From the NCBI GenBank assembly GCA_030765045.1, contig CM060964.1:153657990-153721989 (forward strand): a DNA stretch of 64,000 nt, read 5' to 3'. The DNA is from Tenodera sinensis. Taxonomy: Eukaryota; Arthropoda; Insecta; Mantodea; Mantidae. Shown piece after piece: positions 1-10,860 of this stretch. Position 1 is the stretch's first letter; the number at the start of each line of letters is the position of its first letter. The translations under genes and the position numbers were made by a program. Below the pieces are notes generated by a model that had not been told where the DNA came from, searched no databases, and saw nothing but the letters and a program-made list of their open reading frames with translations.

Positions 1-2465
1 TTTAATGATATACTATGTTGTTTCAATGCTTGTTTGTGTTATTATCATTAAACAAAACGGTTGGTACAAAATCTAAATTTTTTGGTTAACTTTTTTTATT
101 TATAGAATGTTCAGAATGCCCATCCTATTAATTTCTTTTCAAATTTGGTTGTTTTCTTTCTTCTAAGCAACCATAAGCTGACATACTTGGATTTAAGTTG
201 ATGGGCATGTTTGGTTTTCTTTTCCCTGTTTTGGTTTCATCTTGAATTATCTCAAACAATTCCTTCCTCCATATTCGAAAAAATTGCTGTTCCTTCACAC
301 ACAACTCACAAAAGATAACTGTCATCATTGAACACATAGTATTGTCTAGAGAAAAGCTTGCTGGTTTTCAGTATAACCAACTAAACAAAGCAACTAATCA
401 GTTTCAGGTAGTACTAATGTTGGGCACAATAGAATTTGAAATACACACTATAGAGGACTGAATACGATTTGAAACAACAGCCAGCTTTTAGCAGCTATTT
501 ATGTGTACTATTAGTGCAGGCAATTTATTACAATCTGTCTTCACAGCATGAAAGATTGTTTCGGGAAACTATGTGAAAATGTATCAAACTCAATTTTGTC
601 CATTGGTGATCATAATACGATTGAAACGATGCTCTTTAAATGTTCTCTCACAAAGTGCTAGATCAAGCCAGGACAGGAAGTGGCTCTATGACATCAGACC
701 TCCGTGCTCTCGCTTCACGTGGTGAACAGCTGAGGGCGGTGTGTGAAATGTAGGCACCGGGTTACAGGGAAGAGGAAGGGGGTTTAGCACTGTGGAAAGC
801 GGAGATTTTGAAAGTGCATTAGATGTTTTAAAAGTAATAACACAACTGATTTTCGTCTTAGGTTATCCATTATTGGTGTTAGTACAGTTTTTGCATAAAT
901 TATTCATAATTATTTTCTTTCTCTGTATTGTGAGAATAAGTACCTTAAATGTTTGACACATTGAAATAAAACATACACTACTCATATGCCGAAAATTATA
1001 TGAATTTAATTCAGCACAGTAAAAATAAGAAATACTAAATAAAATTACTATGCACGTTCACATGTAACAAATATTACAGCAATAATTTTCTTACTTTTCT
1101 GTTTCTTTTCTCTGCCACAAGTTTTATCGACATGGGGTTGTAATGTCCGAGTAATATTTAATCTAAGACTACATGTGAGGTTGTGATCTCACAATGTACT
1201 TCTTGATTTTGCCTTTGCAACTTTCATTAGTGAAAAAAATTGTTCCGCTGGCCATTGTTACAATTGAATGCAAACTGACCCGGTCGTATTTTGTTATCAG
1301 GCGCACCATACTCTCCACTCTACAGACGCATGTGCATGGCGTCACACAACTTCAATCGCTTGCACTTCCTGCACAGGTAACTAATGTGTCTTCCACTGTA
1401 CTAGATCATCTGTCTGTGAATGCTGCTCTGTTCTTACCCATTGCAGGTAGTTGTCAATCCTGCATTTGACAAAGCCTATACACTCATCTATTTTCAATGA
1501 ACATAACTATATATAAATGTCCTTAGCTTCCAAGTTGTGTATAATGTTGACATCCAGGTATAAATGAACTACACTGAAATATTTTCAGAGGTGTCTTTAA
1601 ACAAGTAATTTGACATAGACTTTAGCCTGTTTGTTCAAATCTCAAAGTTAACAACTATAAGTTTCTAAAGTACCTGTACGCCACTGGCTTATAACAACCA
1701 TTCAAGAGTGCAACACACAAAAACATAGGGACTTTTAGAACCTACCCTCTAGTACAATGGCTGTGACATTAGCTTTTCATTTTCAAGTTTGAGTCTTGCT
1801 CACTACTTTCTTCCTTCTATTTCTTTCCTTTGAGTAGAGCATATTAATGTAGTTTTGGTCAACATTTTAAAATCTTGTTGCAATTTATGCATTTTTGTTT
1901 AAACTTATCAATATGATTAATGCAATCCAGGTTAGCAAAACGAATCCTGTGTAACACATCCATATGCTGTACTTGAAAATGGGAAGTGGTTTAAATGGTG
2001 TAAGAAAGTATAAAAGCATTCAAATCTTTAAGTCAGTTTTAAAGGAACTACTTGAGCTACTAAATTTTCATGATAAAGTTGACAGTGATAAAGGAATGGT
2101 TGTCATACTCTAACCCAGATTTCTGCAGTGTATCGATTGTCGCATGCTGCTATATTTGAGCAGCTAGGTCCTCTTCTGAGGTTATAAGTTTCCCATACTT
2201 TGTAGACTTGAGATGACCCAAGAAAAAGAAATCAAACCTTGTCTTACAGACAATTCTCAGCATACTAACATCAGTGAGCTGAAACAAGGAGAGGAGAGTA
2301 GTTTTAATGCACTGGCCAATCACAATCATATGCTAACAAGGAACCTATCATTATACTAGCATTATAAACATGCCAAAAGGTTTACTGTGTCATCCTTGTG
2401 CTATAAGAGGTCTGTGTTCAAAAAACGAGCAGCTGTTTTCAACTCCCAAGTACCCTTAAAAAAAT
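1..2465. other. Intron sequence, nothing recognised
   Basis: AT-rich DNA 5' of the first exon seen, so part of an intron of the GalNAc-transferase gene. Only short open frames occur (for example 1194-1469 +), none with a recognisable domain or splice context. I see no tandem repeat or bounded transposon. Old degraded repeats cannot be excluded by eye. Confidence 0.5.
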
Positions 2466-2660
2466 TTGTTGTTTAACAACACTGTCAATCGCCAGGATCA
2501 CATCAGTGTTGCCAGTGTGCTGGAATTTTGTCCGGCGGGAGTTCTTTTACATGCCAGTAAATCTACTAACATGGAGCTGTTGTTTTTAAGCATACTTAAA
2601 AACCATCGGTCTGAGCCAGATTTGAACCCACAACCTTGGGATCTCCGAGTACCATAAAAT
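2466..2660 (-). repeat. Possible tRNA-related SINE fragment
   Basis: On the - strand, 2619-2628 reads as a Pol III B-box-like motif (GGTTCAAATC) preceded by tRNA-like sequence, followed by a short non-coding tail. The layout resembles the better-supported SINEs in this window, but I found no second copy here and no target-site duplication, so the call is tentative. Confidence 0.3.
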
Positions 2661-2814
2661 GAGTTGTGATTATCTTGGAACATATAGCAAACGTAACATA
2701 GCACGGTAGAGAAGGGACTGTACAATCCTTATGGGTGGCAATCTGTCGATTGCACGTACATAACATAAGAAGGTAGCACAGGCCTTGCTTGTGGGCTCTA
2801 CTTGCTGTGGATAT

Positions 2815-3830
2815 ACAAGATGTGGCAATAAGGAAACCGAATTCATGCTCTAACTCTTTATTGAAAAAACTTGCACAACTAAAATGTTGTACCCTTCAAT
2901 ATAGTCTCCGTCTCAATCCCTGCACCGCTCCATGCAAATTTTCCACTGTTGGAAGCAGTGTTTTAAGTCTTTTTCAGTTATGCTGTTGAAGAATTTTGTC
3001 ACTTTTTCCTCCACTGTAACCACAGACTAGAACCTTGTTCCTTTGAATGCAGACTTCACTTTGGGAAGTGAAAAAGTTGCATGTTGTTAGGTCAGATAAA
3101 TATGGGGGATGTCCCATCACTGGAATGTTGTTTTTCACCAAAAACCTCTTCACAGACATTGTGTTACAGGCTGGCACGTCAATCTGATGGTGAACCCATG
3201 AGCAATTCTTCCACTGATTTGGTCTCCTTCATCTCACACATTCATGAAGGGTCTTTAAAGCACTTTTATAATAAACTTGATTCACAGTCTGACCTTCAAG
3301 GAGCCAATCAATGCAGATAACCCCGTGGATATTGAGAAAAACAGTCGTAATTGCTTTGAATTTTGATTTGCTCATGCATGCCTTCTTCTTCCTAGGGGAT
3401 TAAGGGCTCTTCCAATGCATGGACTGTCACTGAGTCTCTGGATCATATTGGAATATCCATGTTTCATCACACTTAAGTACTTTGCAGAGGTAATCAGTTC
3501 ATTTTCAATACTTTAAAGAATGTCAGCACAACAGTCCACTTACTTTTGCTCGGTTGTGAGGATTCTTGGCACCACTTTAGCACACACCTTTGTTCTGCCC
3601 AGATCATCATGCAAAATCTAACGGTTTCCTTATTGATGCAGGCAAGTTCTGAAATTGCTCAAATGCTCAGGCGGCAGTCTTCTCATACAATTCTACTGAC
3701 CTCCACATTCTTTTCAGTTTTCGAAGTGGAAGGACAGCCCAACTTTGTATCATCTTCGACATCTTCCCCACTGTCCTTTAACCTCTTAACCCACTCAAAA
3801 ACTTGCGTACAAGATAAACACTGATCACCA
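2815..3830 (-). pseudogene. Dead mariner-family transposase (copy 1)
   Basis: Read on the - strand, broken frames give pieces of a mariner (Tc1/mariner) transposase in family order. A helix-turn-helix region with a GEDVEDDTKLGCPSTS-like block lies near 3740-3790. The first catalytic Asp block (CDETWIFQYDPE-like) lies near 3430-3475. The third Asp block (HPPYLSDLTTCNFF) lies near 3060-3120, followed by the usual C-terminal KGTRF and GGDYIEG-like tail. Many stops and frameshifts mean it cannot encode an enzyme. A cut-and-paste DNA transposase nicks element ends and integrates at TA. The length of about 1 kb fits a mariner without one end, and a tRNA-derived SINE begins right beside its 5' end. 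Clear terminal inverted repeats were not found. Confidence 0.8.
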
Positions 3831-3850
3831 TATATTCCTCCTGGTTTGAG

Positions 3851-4051
3851 AATTTAATGCCATTCTGGCAGCTTGTCACAATAGCTCAGTGGTAGAGCGG
3901 CCGCCCGGTAAGCGGAAGGTCTGTGGTTCAAATCCCAGTTGTGGCATTGAATTTTTAAGTTCCAGTTCTACCTCTCAAACTTTGCCCACACACGGCTTGT
4001 GTGTTTAAAAACACCAACAGTAAGTTTGTTGGCATAAATAAATAAATAACC
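3851..4051 (+). mobile_element. tRNA-derived SINE, family A, copy 1
   Basis: A tRNA-like head occupies about 3875-3946. The 7-bp acceptor-like arms GTCACAA (3875-3881) and TTGTGGC (3939-3945) pair, the D-arm and A box read TAGCTCAGTGGTAGAGC, and the B box reads GGTTCAAATCCC. The anticodon stem CCGC/GCGG encloses a loop with GGT in the anticodon position, so a tRNA-Thr-like ancestor is possible. A non-tRNA body follows and the element ends in (AAAT)n at 4034-4050. Two diverged copies lie at 50290-50470 and 50590-50725. The T-stem is imperfect and the body continues past the tRNA, so this is a SINE and not a tRNA gene. Confidence 0.75.
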
Positions 4052-4899
4052 AAATGACTGTTGATTCCCATGCATTTGTTTTTCTATGACATTTGAAACG
4101 ATTAACTAGATATATCTGTTTAGCCATGTGTGTCTTGATGGAGTTAGCATTTACCAAGTAGTGCCTAGCTGATTTCATAGTGTGTAGCACATTAGGCATA
4201 AGATACATGTTTTTTGAAATTTATATAAAATATGTCATTATTTTGAGAATATATATTGCTTTTAACTTTGAGGGATAGTTGCTGTTGGCTTGAAATCATT
4301 TCTGAATGCAGTAGGTAGCCTTTCTTATTTTTTAACAATTTTTTTAACCAAAATATTCCCTGTGACAATGAGTTTGGTATTCAAAACAGAGTATGTGTTG
4401 CTTCCTCTGTATTTATATAAGTGGCACACAGGTACTACTCAAAATTCCTCCTAAAATAATTTCATCTCCAGATTCCTAACCTAAACAGTCAAGTCCCTCT
4501 ATTTTCTCCTTGCTGCACTTCTGTCTGTACTTTTTTTAATTGAGCTCTTATTATTTTTGGATTATAAACAATTTTTTGTTTCTAAGAAGCAATAATTGTC
4601 TTCTGTATGGCCTTATAATGAAACATTGATCTGTTTACCCTCAGATTACGCTCACCTTCCCTATGTCTCCCATTATGTTCCTTTTTGTAATTTTACCAGG
4701 ATTATTCAATTGTTAATGTTTATATTGTTTTCTTGATGTTTCAGATTAGCTTTTAATATACCCATTTTGCATTATCTGAAGTAAAACCTTTTTTGTTTAG
4801 GTACACAAAAATAATTTGGTCAAATATTGACCTTTATTGATTTTTTTCCCAACTGAAAGGGGACACATTTTGTTCACTATTTGTTTATGTGCATTATAG
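4052..4899. other. Intron up to the exon 1 acceptor
   Basis: AT-rich intron with no recognised repeat. It ends in a T-rich stretch and the acceptor ATTATAG at 4893-4899. Confidence 0.6.
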
Positions 4900-5107
4900 A
4901 ACATCTGGGTAAACAACTGGAAGATTATGTAGCTACTTTACCCATCCCAGTGTATGTGCTTCGTACAGAAAAGCGTTCTGGGTTGATACGAGCGAGGCTG
5001 CTTGGAGCCAAGCATGTGAAAGGTCAAGTGATAACATTTCTAGATGCACATTGTGAGTGCACAGAAGGCTGGTTGGAACCTCTCTTAGCCAGGATAGTAG
5101 AGGATAG
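4900..5107 (+). CDS. Pgant5: GalNAc-transferase exon (GT-A domain, DxH motif)
   Basis: This exon encodes about 69 residues of a polypeptide N-acetylgalactosaminyltransferase. That enzyme is a Golgi type II membrane protein that moves GalNAc from UDP-GalNAc to Ser/Thr, the first step of mucin-type O-glycosylation. The residues VLRTEKRSGLIRARLLGA and FLDAHCECTEGWLEPLLARI are diagnostic. The DAH is the metal-binding DxH motif. The exon is bounded by acceptor ...ATTATAG and donor GTAAAT. It starts with two bases of a split codon and ends with two bases (AG) of an Arg codon completed in the exon at 45262. Its 208 bp fit these phases exactly. Similarity is strongest to the GALNT1/GALNT13 clade and its insect counterpart Pgant5. 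The symbol is from memory of the family, with no search run. Earlier exons lie upstream of the window. Confidence 0.93.
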
Positions 5108-5997
5108 GTAAATGTTTCATGTTATAGTTACTGTGTATGCATGATTGTGGTGGTGTTTACATGATGTGAAAGCTATTTTCACCATATTTTATTGTTCATG
5201 CAGAAATTGCATGCCCAGCTGCATAATGCATATATACTCATATGTTTACAAGTTTCTAATAGGATATTTTCTTTACAGATATTCTTTGATCAAGGAATAA
5301 TTAAAATTGTGGGATAGTTATGTTACGCTTATGGTTATTTAATAAAAAATAATTCATTAGTTTTTGTTATAAATGTATAAATTAAGGAATAAAAGAAATA
5401 TATGAATTACTAGGTTTAAATAATTATCTTACTGCATGCAGTTTTCGCTTCATGAAGAATGTAAAAAATTGTAATGTTGTACCCATAACAGACACTGCTT
5501 CCCCATAGTTTTTAATAAGATGCATGTCCACTGTCAGTAAACCATTGAAGTCTTCAAGAGCAACAGATGCTTTCCAAGCACTGGTAGAAACCATCTTTCT
5601 TACCAAGTGGAATTCCTTTAATCAGAAATCTGATGTGTTGCACTCACATGACTTTCTCTACACTTGTACTAACCATTCTTGCAAATTCTTATTCCTATAT
5701 CTTCTTCGTGTTAGTTGAGATAAACATTTGCAGAAATTACTTGATTGCTTATTTCCTTGTAGGTGCAAGGGGAATATGGGAATACAGTAGGCTTTGAGCG
5801 ACAGCCAAATCTTTTAAAGCTTTGAGATTCCATTTTCTTTGCATGGCTAAGATATAAAAAAAAATGAATAATGATCTTCCATTTGATGAACATTTAAGTA
5901 TTGCAAAACTCACACAGATAACAAGGAATATCTCTAAAATGGTTCACTCCACAAGAAAAATTAATTTGGACACAAATTGTGTGTTTTAATGAGATCT
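5108..5997. other. Start of the 40-kb intron, no element recognised
   Basis: The donor is GTAAAT at 5108. The rest is AT-rich DNA with no clear repeat before the LINE target-site duplication at 5998. The intron runs to 45261 and holds most of the transposons in the window. Confidence 0.6.
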
Positions 5998-6017
5998 ACA
6001 TTTTTTGTATACTCCTT

Positions 6018-6703
6018 CAATAGAAAAGAAGATTATGTATCAGTTTTTATTGATTTCCAAAGTGCATATGATTCTATATGCAGAACAAAACTGCTGAAGA
6101 AAGTAAAAAAAATAGGGATACAAGGTCCAATGTTTTCATGGCTATATCATTTCCTAACACAACGCTTTATTGCTACCAGATATGGAAGAAATATATCTAA
6201 ATATAAACAAGTACACCGGGGCTTACCACAAGGCGCAGTGCTCAGCACTACACTTTTTAATATATTTATTAATGATCTGCCACAACAAATGCAAGAATCA
6301 AGTGTGAAGTGTGCACCATTTGCTGATGACTTAGTAATGTGGACTTCAAAACCAAAAAACAAAAGTATGGAACTAGAAAAAACCATGCAGCAATCCTTAA
6401 ACAACCTACAAAAGTGGACCAAAGAAAATTTAATGACTGTTAATACAATAAAATCAAACTAACAAATCTTTTCACTAAGAAAAAAACCACTGAAAATAAA
6501 ACTAAATTTTGAGGGTCAACAATTGCCAGAAACAAAGGAAGCAAAGTACTTAGGAGTTACATTTGATACCAGACATACATGGACCAAGCAAATAGAAAAT
6601 TTAATACAAAGAGCAGAGAGGTGTCTTTCACTGTTAAAACGTCTAACAGGAATGAAGTGGGGATGTTCCAGAGCAACTCTTAACACAACATACAATGTAT
6701 ATA
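6018..6703 (+). pseudogene. LINE A copy 1: reverse transcriptase part
   Basis: Frames at 5977-6462 and 6523-6711 give the reverse transcriptase from the first catalytic block (VFIDFQSAYDSI) through the RGLPQGAVLS block and the catalytic FADD motif to the thumb (KYLGVTFDTRHTW). A stop at about 6462 and a shift between the two frames break it. The N-terminal endonuclease is missing because the insertion is 5'-truncated. The reading frame stops at 6703, where the DNA transposon entered, and resumes at about 9642. Confidence 0.85.
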
Positions 6704-6973
6704 CCAGGTGAGTCAGCTGCCCCTTATTCTCGAGTTTTATGCAATCCGCATTTTATCCCCCAACATGAAAACATTGACCCCATTACTAGGTTCTGCCCGC
6801 GTATTTAACATGGAGGTTAAACACACTATGAAATTAGTGCTAATATAGATGTTATCATATCGCTTTTTAATATATTGGCAATTAGACAGCTGACGTTTGC
6901 ACTTCTGCAAATGTTCACTGGAACCAGCAAATACTACATCTTAAACGGAATGCTTACCTCACACGTTACTAGG

Positions 6974-7038
6974 TAGCTCAGTTGGAGCGGTCACAAGACT
7001 CCAAAGTAGCCTGTCTGCTGTGAAGGTGGTTTGAATCA
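6974..7038 (+). promoter_or_regulatory. tRNA-like Pol III A/B boxes, left half of outer copy
   Basis: The A box TAGCTCAGTTGG (6974-6985) matches the TRGCNNAGYNGG consensus. A B-box-like GGTTTGAATCA lies at 7028-7038. Spacing is typical of tRNA-type promoters. The inner copy has the same arrangement with a better B box. Confidence 0.5.
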
Positions 7039-7384
7039 CCTGCAAGTACTAATTTTTTTTTTACCGTGCAATCCTCACAATTTACAAATTATTATTCTGA
7101 AAACTGTTGTTATACCAGGTGAGTCAGCTGCCCCTTATTCTCGAGTTTTATGCAATCTGCATTTTATAGTCCAACATGAAAACATCGACCCCATTACCAG
7201 GTTCTACCTGCGTATTTAACATGGATGTTAAACACTCAATGAAATTAGTACTAATATGGATGTTATCACATCGCTTTTTAATATATTCGTAATTAGACAG
7301 CTGACGTTTGCACTTCTGCAAATGTTCACTGGAACCAGCAAATATTACATCTTAAACAGAATGTTTAGCTCACACGTTACTAGG

Positions 7385-7448
7385 TAGCTCAGTTGGAACG
7401 AGCGCAAGACTCCGAAGTAATCGTCTGCTGTGAAGGTGGTTCAAATCA
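7385..7448 (+). promoter_or_regulatory. tRNA-like Pol III A/B boxes, left half of inner copy
   Basis: The A box TAGCTCAGTTGG is at 7385-7396 and the B box GGTTCAAATCA at 7438-7448. A run of T (about ten) follows directly on the + strand, which could terminate Pol III. It faces the tRNA-like unit of the right half on the - strand. Confidence 0.55.
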
Positions 7449-7852
7449 TTTTTTTTTTTTCTTACCGTGCAACCCTCGCAATTTACAAACTATTATTCTG
7501 AAAACTGTTATATTCATTTTTATTGTTTTATTTATGTTTTATGACATTGTTTGATGTTTCTTTATTGGTGAACTACAATTATGTAGTTGTTTAAACACAC
7601 CTATAGGTAGGTGCAATTGAAATAAGGATCATTCATACACATTTGAACACAGAAAGCAAGGAAATTACATTGTCAGAGTTTAACATGGAAGTTAAACTCA
7701 ATTTTGCAGACAATGAATTATTGTGCTATTAAAAATGCAGACAACCAAAAACGATTTAAATTATGTCCTAAACCCTCAGGGGCTTCATAATTAGATTATT
7801 GTGAATTCGATTTCCAAGTTTTGATGAACATAAAAAAAATATTTACAATGCT

Positions 7853-7914
7853 GAGACTCGAACCTGTGTCATTGGGGGTTATCATAGAGGACCCGTCACA
7901 ATCCTATTCAGCTA
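7853..7914 (-). promoter_or_regulatory. tRNA-like Pol III A/B boxes, right half of inner copy
   Basis: On the - strand the A-box-like TAGCTGAATAGG (7903-7914) and a canonical B box AGGTTCGAGTCTC (7853-7865) are spaced as in tRNA genes. The outer copy repeats this at 8918-8979. The unit is transcribed toward the left-half unit. Confidence 0.55.
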
Positions 7915-8266
7915 TTTCGAGACTTCCTGAAAGCATGTACCACGTCCAATAGTAGGACTTGTATGCCTGGCGCTATGCCATTGCCACCTTGCAGGTTTTC
8001 GGGCTTGATTTAGCCTTTTAAGACATTTTTAATCATTTACTGGGCGTTTTAATATTATTTAAATGGCAAAAGCTGTTATGCATATTAATGGAGATGCACG
8101 AGGCGTAGTTCACGCAAAAATGCAAATAAACTGTTATTTAATAATATCTCCGTTTTGACTGTACGGGTCCATGATGGATGAGGCGTGTCTAAATTTTTCC
8201 TAATTTTTGGCAGCCAATCCCTGCTCTAAGTACAAGAATCCACCATTTTCTTTTTAGCTGACGTTA

Positions 8267-8563
8267 GTGTACTCATATGATAGGTCCATTTTTTCCGAGG
8301 CGTTTACTGAATTACGTTGCTATGTATACTCTAATAAAAAGTTTGTAAAATCGGCTGGAAACCGGAATTTGCTCTCAGTAAACGAGTTGTATGTTTTTGA
8401 GGTGTACTTTAGCGAGGAGTACGTTGTGTCCCTTAAAGCACTGTTGCTCTCAATTTTGCGCATTCCTCTCTTTAAGAACGTCAAGCAATACATTTTAGTA
8501 AGCGCAAAACTGGTCTATGGCACACATGCCGTTAGATGGGTGGCCTACCTTCCAAAAAAATAA
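8267..8563 (+). CDS. Unrecognised small ORF in inner transposon copy
   Basis: An open frame of about 98 codons near the right end. The inner copy begins with GTG where the outer copy has ATG. The product has mixed hydrophobic and charged residues, no motif I recognise, no signal peptide and no metal-binding pattern. The counterpart in the outer copy (9325-9606) is also open and nearly the same length. Differences between the copies are mostly amino-acid-changing (for example GNRNLLSVNEL against GNWNSLLVNGS), so purifying selection is not evident. It may be a chance frame shared by descent. Confidence 0.25.
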   Translation: MYSYDRSIFSEAFTELRCYVYSNKKFVKSAGNRNLLSVNELYVFEVYFSEEYVVSLKALLLSILRIPLFKNVKQYILVSAKLVYGTHAVRWVAYLPKK

Positions 8564-8917
8564 GGCACGGCTGACTCACCTGGTATAAATTTTTATTGTT
8601 TTATGACATTGTTTGATGTTTCTTTATTGGTGAGCTACAATTATGTAGTTGTTTAAACACACCTATAGGTAGGTGCAATTGAAATAAGGATCATCCATAC
8701 ACATTTGAACACAGAAAGCAAGGAAATTACATTGTCAGAGTTTAACATGGAAGTTAAACTCAATTTTGCAGACAATGAATTATTGTGCTATTAAAAATGC
8801 AGACAACCAAAAACGATTTAAATTATGTCCTAAACCCTCAGGGACTTCATAATTAGATTATTGTGAATTCGATTTCCAAGTTTTGATGAACATAAAAAAA
8901 AAAATATTCACAATGCT

Positions 8918-8979
8918 GAGACTCGAACCTGTGTCATTGGGGGTTATCGCAGAGGACCCGTCACAATCCTATTCAGCTA
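8918..8979 (-). promoter_or_regulatory. tRNA-like Pol III A/B boxes, right half of outer copy
   Basis: On the - strand the B box AGGTTCGAGTCTC (8918-8930) and A-box-like TAGCTGAATAGG (8968-8979) are the same as in the inner copy, so the signal was present in their common ancestor. Confidence 0.55.
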
Positions 8980-9324
8980 TTTTGAGACTCGACTAAAAGG
9001 ACGTCCCGCATGCAATAGCAGGACTTGTATGCCTGGTGCTATGCCATTCCCACCTCACAAGTTTTCGGGCTTGATTTAGCCTTTTAAGACAGTTTTAATC
9101 ATTAGCTGGGCGATTTAATTTATAACTTAAATGGCAAAAGCTGTTATGCATATTAATTGAGATGTATGAGACGTAGTTCACACAAAAATGTAAATAAACT
9201 GTTGTTTAATAATATGTCAGTTTTGACTGTACGGGTCCATGATGGATGGGGCGTGTCTAAATTTTTGGCAACCAACCCCTGCTCTAAGTACAAGTATCTG
9301 CCATTTTCTTTTTAGCTGACGTTA

Positions 9325-9606
9325 ATGTACTCATATGATAGGTCCATTTTTTCTGAGCCGTTTACTGAATTACGTTGCTATGTATACTCTAATAAAAAGT
9401 TTGTAAAATCGGCTGGGAATTGGAATTCGCTCTTAGTGAACGGGTCGTATGTTTTTGAGGTGTACTTTAGCGAGGAGTACGTTGTGTCCCTTAAAGCACT
9501 GTTGCTCTCAATTTTGCGCATTCCTCTCTTTAAGAACGTCAAGCAATACATTTTAGTAAGCGCAAAACTGGTCTATGGCACACATGCTGTTAGATGGGTG
9601 GCCTAA
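9325..9606 (+). CDS. Unrecognised small ORF in outer transposon copy
   Basis: About 93 codons starting at ATG, homologous to the frame at 8267-8563 and truncated slightly earlier at its C-terminus by a stop after VRWVA. No family is recognised. Retention of an open frame in both copies is the only argument for coding. Confidence 0.25.
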   Translation: MYSYDRSIFSEPFTELRCYVYSNKKFVKSAGNWNSLLVNGSYVFEVYFSEEYVVSLKALLLSILRIPLFKNVKQYILVSAKLVYGTHAVRWVA

Positions 9607-9641
9607 CTTCCAAAAAAATAAGGCGCGGCTGACTCACCTGG

Positions 9642-10860
9642 TATAAAGCCATTATTTACTTACTGCAGCGAAGTCCTTGTAACAGCAAATACAAAAAATA
9701 TTCAAATCTTTCAAAACCAAAGCCTGAGACTAATTACAGGTGCTATCAAAACTACACCAATAGCAGCTATGGAAATACTAACCAACCAATACCCCATTGA
9801 ATATGAAATAGAAAAAGTGGCTCTTATTCATCATGAAAAGTTGATCAGACTCCCATTCAATACATGGAACAAAAGAAATTTTACACATACACTAAAGACT
9901 CAGGAGAGCTTTCTTTCCAAAATTCAAGACATCAAGAAGAATGTATACCTTCCTAATTCAAAGGAAAATTTCATATCTAAAGTCAATCCGACAAACATTA
10001 GACATATATTATTTACACCTGACAGAAGAAGTTAAGAAAAGTGATACTCCAACTAGTGTTCTAAAATTACTGGCATTAGAGACAATCCACACAAGATTTC
10101 CAGAACACAAATGGCTCCATATTTATACTGATGGATCGCTGATATCAAACCGAGATGGAGCAGGTGCTGGAGTCACATGTCACCTCTTTTCCTATTACAA
10201 ATCTTTAAGTTATGGAACTACAAACTTTGATGGAGAAATTGAAGCAATTCGAATGGCCCTACAAAATCTTTTGTATAGAATTTCACATTTTCATCAAGCA
10301 GTTATTCTCTCAGATTCCAGGGCAGCAATTGTAGCTATTACTTCCAAGTTGTCACCAAAAAACCAAACAATTATAGAATGTTGGAAAATCCTTACCCATC
10401 TAACCGCACTTCAAAAACACCTAGTCTTCCAATGGATACCAGCTCACTGTGGACTGAGTGGTAATGAGAAAGCTGATTTTCTTGCAAAATAGGGTACCGG
10501 CAGTGTACAGAAATCTGTAGTTAATCTACCATTTTATGCAGCTAAAAGATTAGTCAACTCTGAATTCAAAAGTTATTGCAAAATATTACTATGAAAAATC
10601 AAAAAATAAAAGATGGGAACTACCAAACATTCAAACAGTGATTCCTGAGTATCCTCGAAAAACAGCAGTTGCAACCTTCAGGTTGATTACAGGACATGAT
10701 TGTCTGGCAAAACATTTAAACAGAATTGGGATATATTCTTCACCACTCTGTCCTCTATGTGATCTGCAGAGGAAATGGACGGAGACCACCATCAAATATG
10801 CCCGGCCATTTCTAACACCCCATCCATCAGTGAAAAATATTGGAGAGCAAGAGGATTAAT
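9642..10860 (+). pseudogene. LINE A copy 1: connection and RNase H part
   Basis: The LINE resumes after the transposon with the RT thumb/connection (FTYCSEVLV then NQSLRLITGAIKTTP) and continues into an RNase H domain. The RNase H residues include IYTDGS (first Asp), the Glu of FDGEIEAIRMAL, SDSRAA, and the HCGLSGNEKAD block. A stop at about 10490 and a frameshift near 10570 separate it from a C-terminal Cys-rich piece (CPLCDLQ). The copy is dead. Copy 2 at 32100 supplies an unbroken version of this RNase H frame. Confidence 0.85.

Larger units (their letters stand above)
7115..8583. mobile_element. 1.47-kb TIR transposon, inner copy (self-insertion)
   Basis: This is a complete copy of the same element with the same 14-bp termini, inserted into the centre of the outer copy. 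Outer sequence ending gaaaactgttgttata stops at 7114 and resumes at 8584 with tataaatttttattg. The inner copy's own uninterrupted centre, near 7500, shows the same two sequences joined. The order left-left-right-right therefore comes from one element landing inside another, not from tandem duplication. Confidence 0.88.
6704..9641. mobile_element. 1.47-kb TIR transposon, outer copy
   Basis: It starts CCAGGTGAGTCAGC (6704) and ends with the inverted form GCTGACTCACCTGG (to 9641). It is flanked on both sides by TATA. Restoring the LINE reading frame across the site needs removal of exactly two bases, so the target duplication is most simply TA. A second copy (7115-8583) sits in the middle. Without that copy and its TA the outer element is about 1467 bp, matching the inner copy's 1469 bp. 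No recognisable transposase is present, so it looks non-autonomous, or its coding capacity is unrecognised. The superfamily was not identified. Confidence 0.88.

Noticed and set aside
3875..3946. Candidate tRNA-Thr gene
   Set aside because: The acceptor, D and anticodon arms fold, but the T stem has a bulge, C replaces the U expected before the anticodon, and a SINE body with (AAAT)n tail follows. Two further copies exist, so it is a SINE head.
7860..9060. Simple tandem duplication as the explanation for the repeated halves at 6.7-9.6 kb
   Set aside because: A tandem duplication would give left-right-left-right. The order is left-left-right-right with inverted ends and TATA at each inner boundary, which requires nesting.
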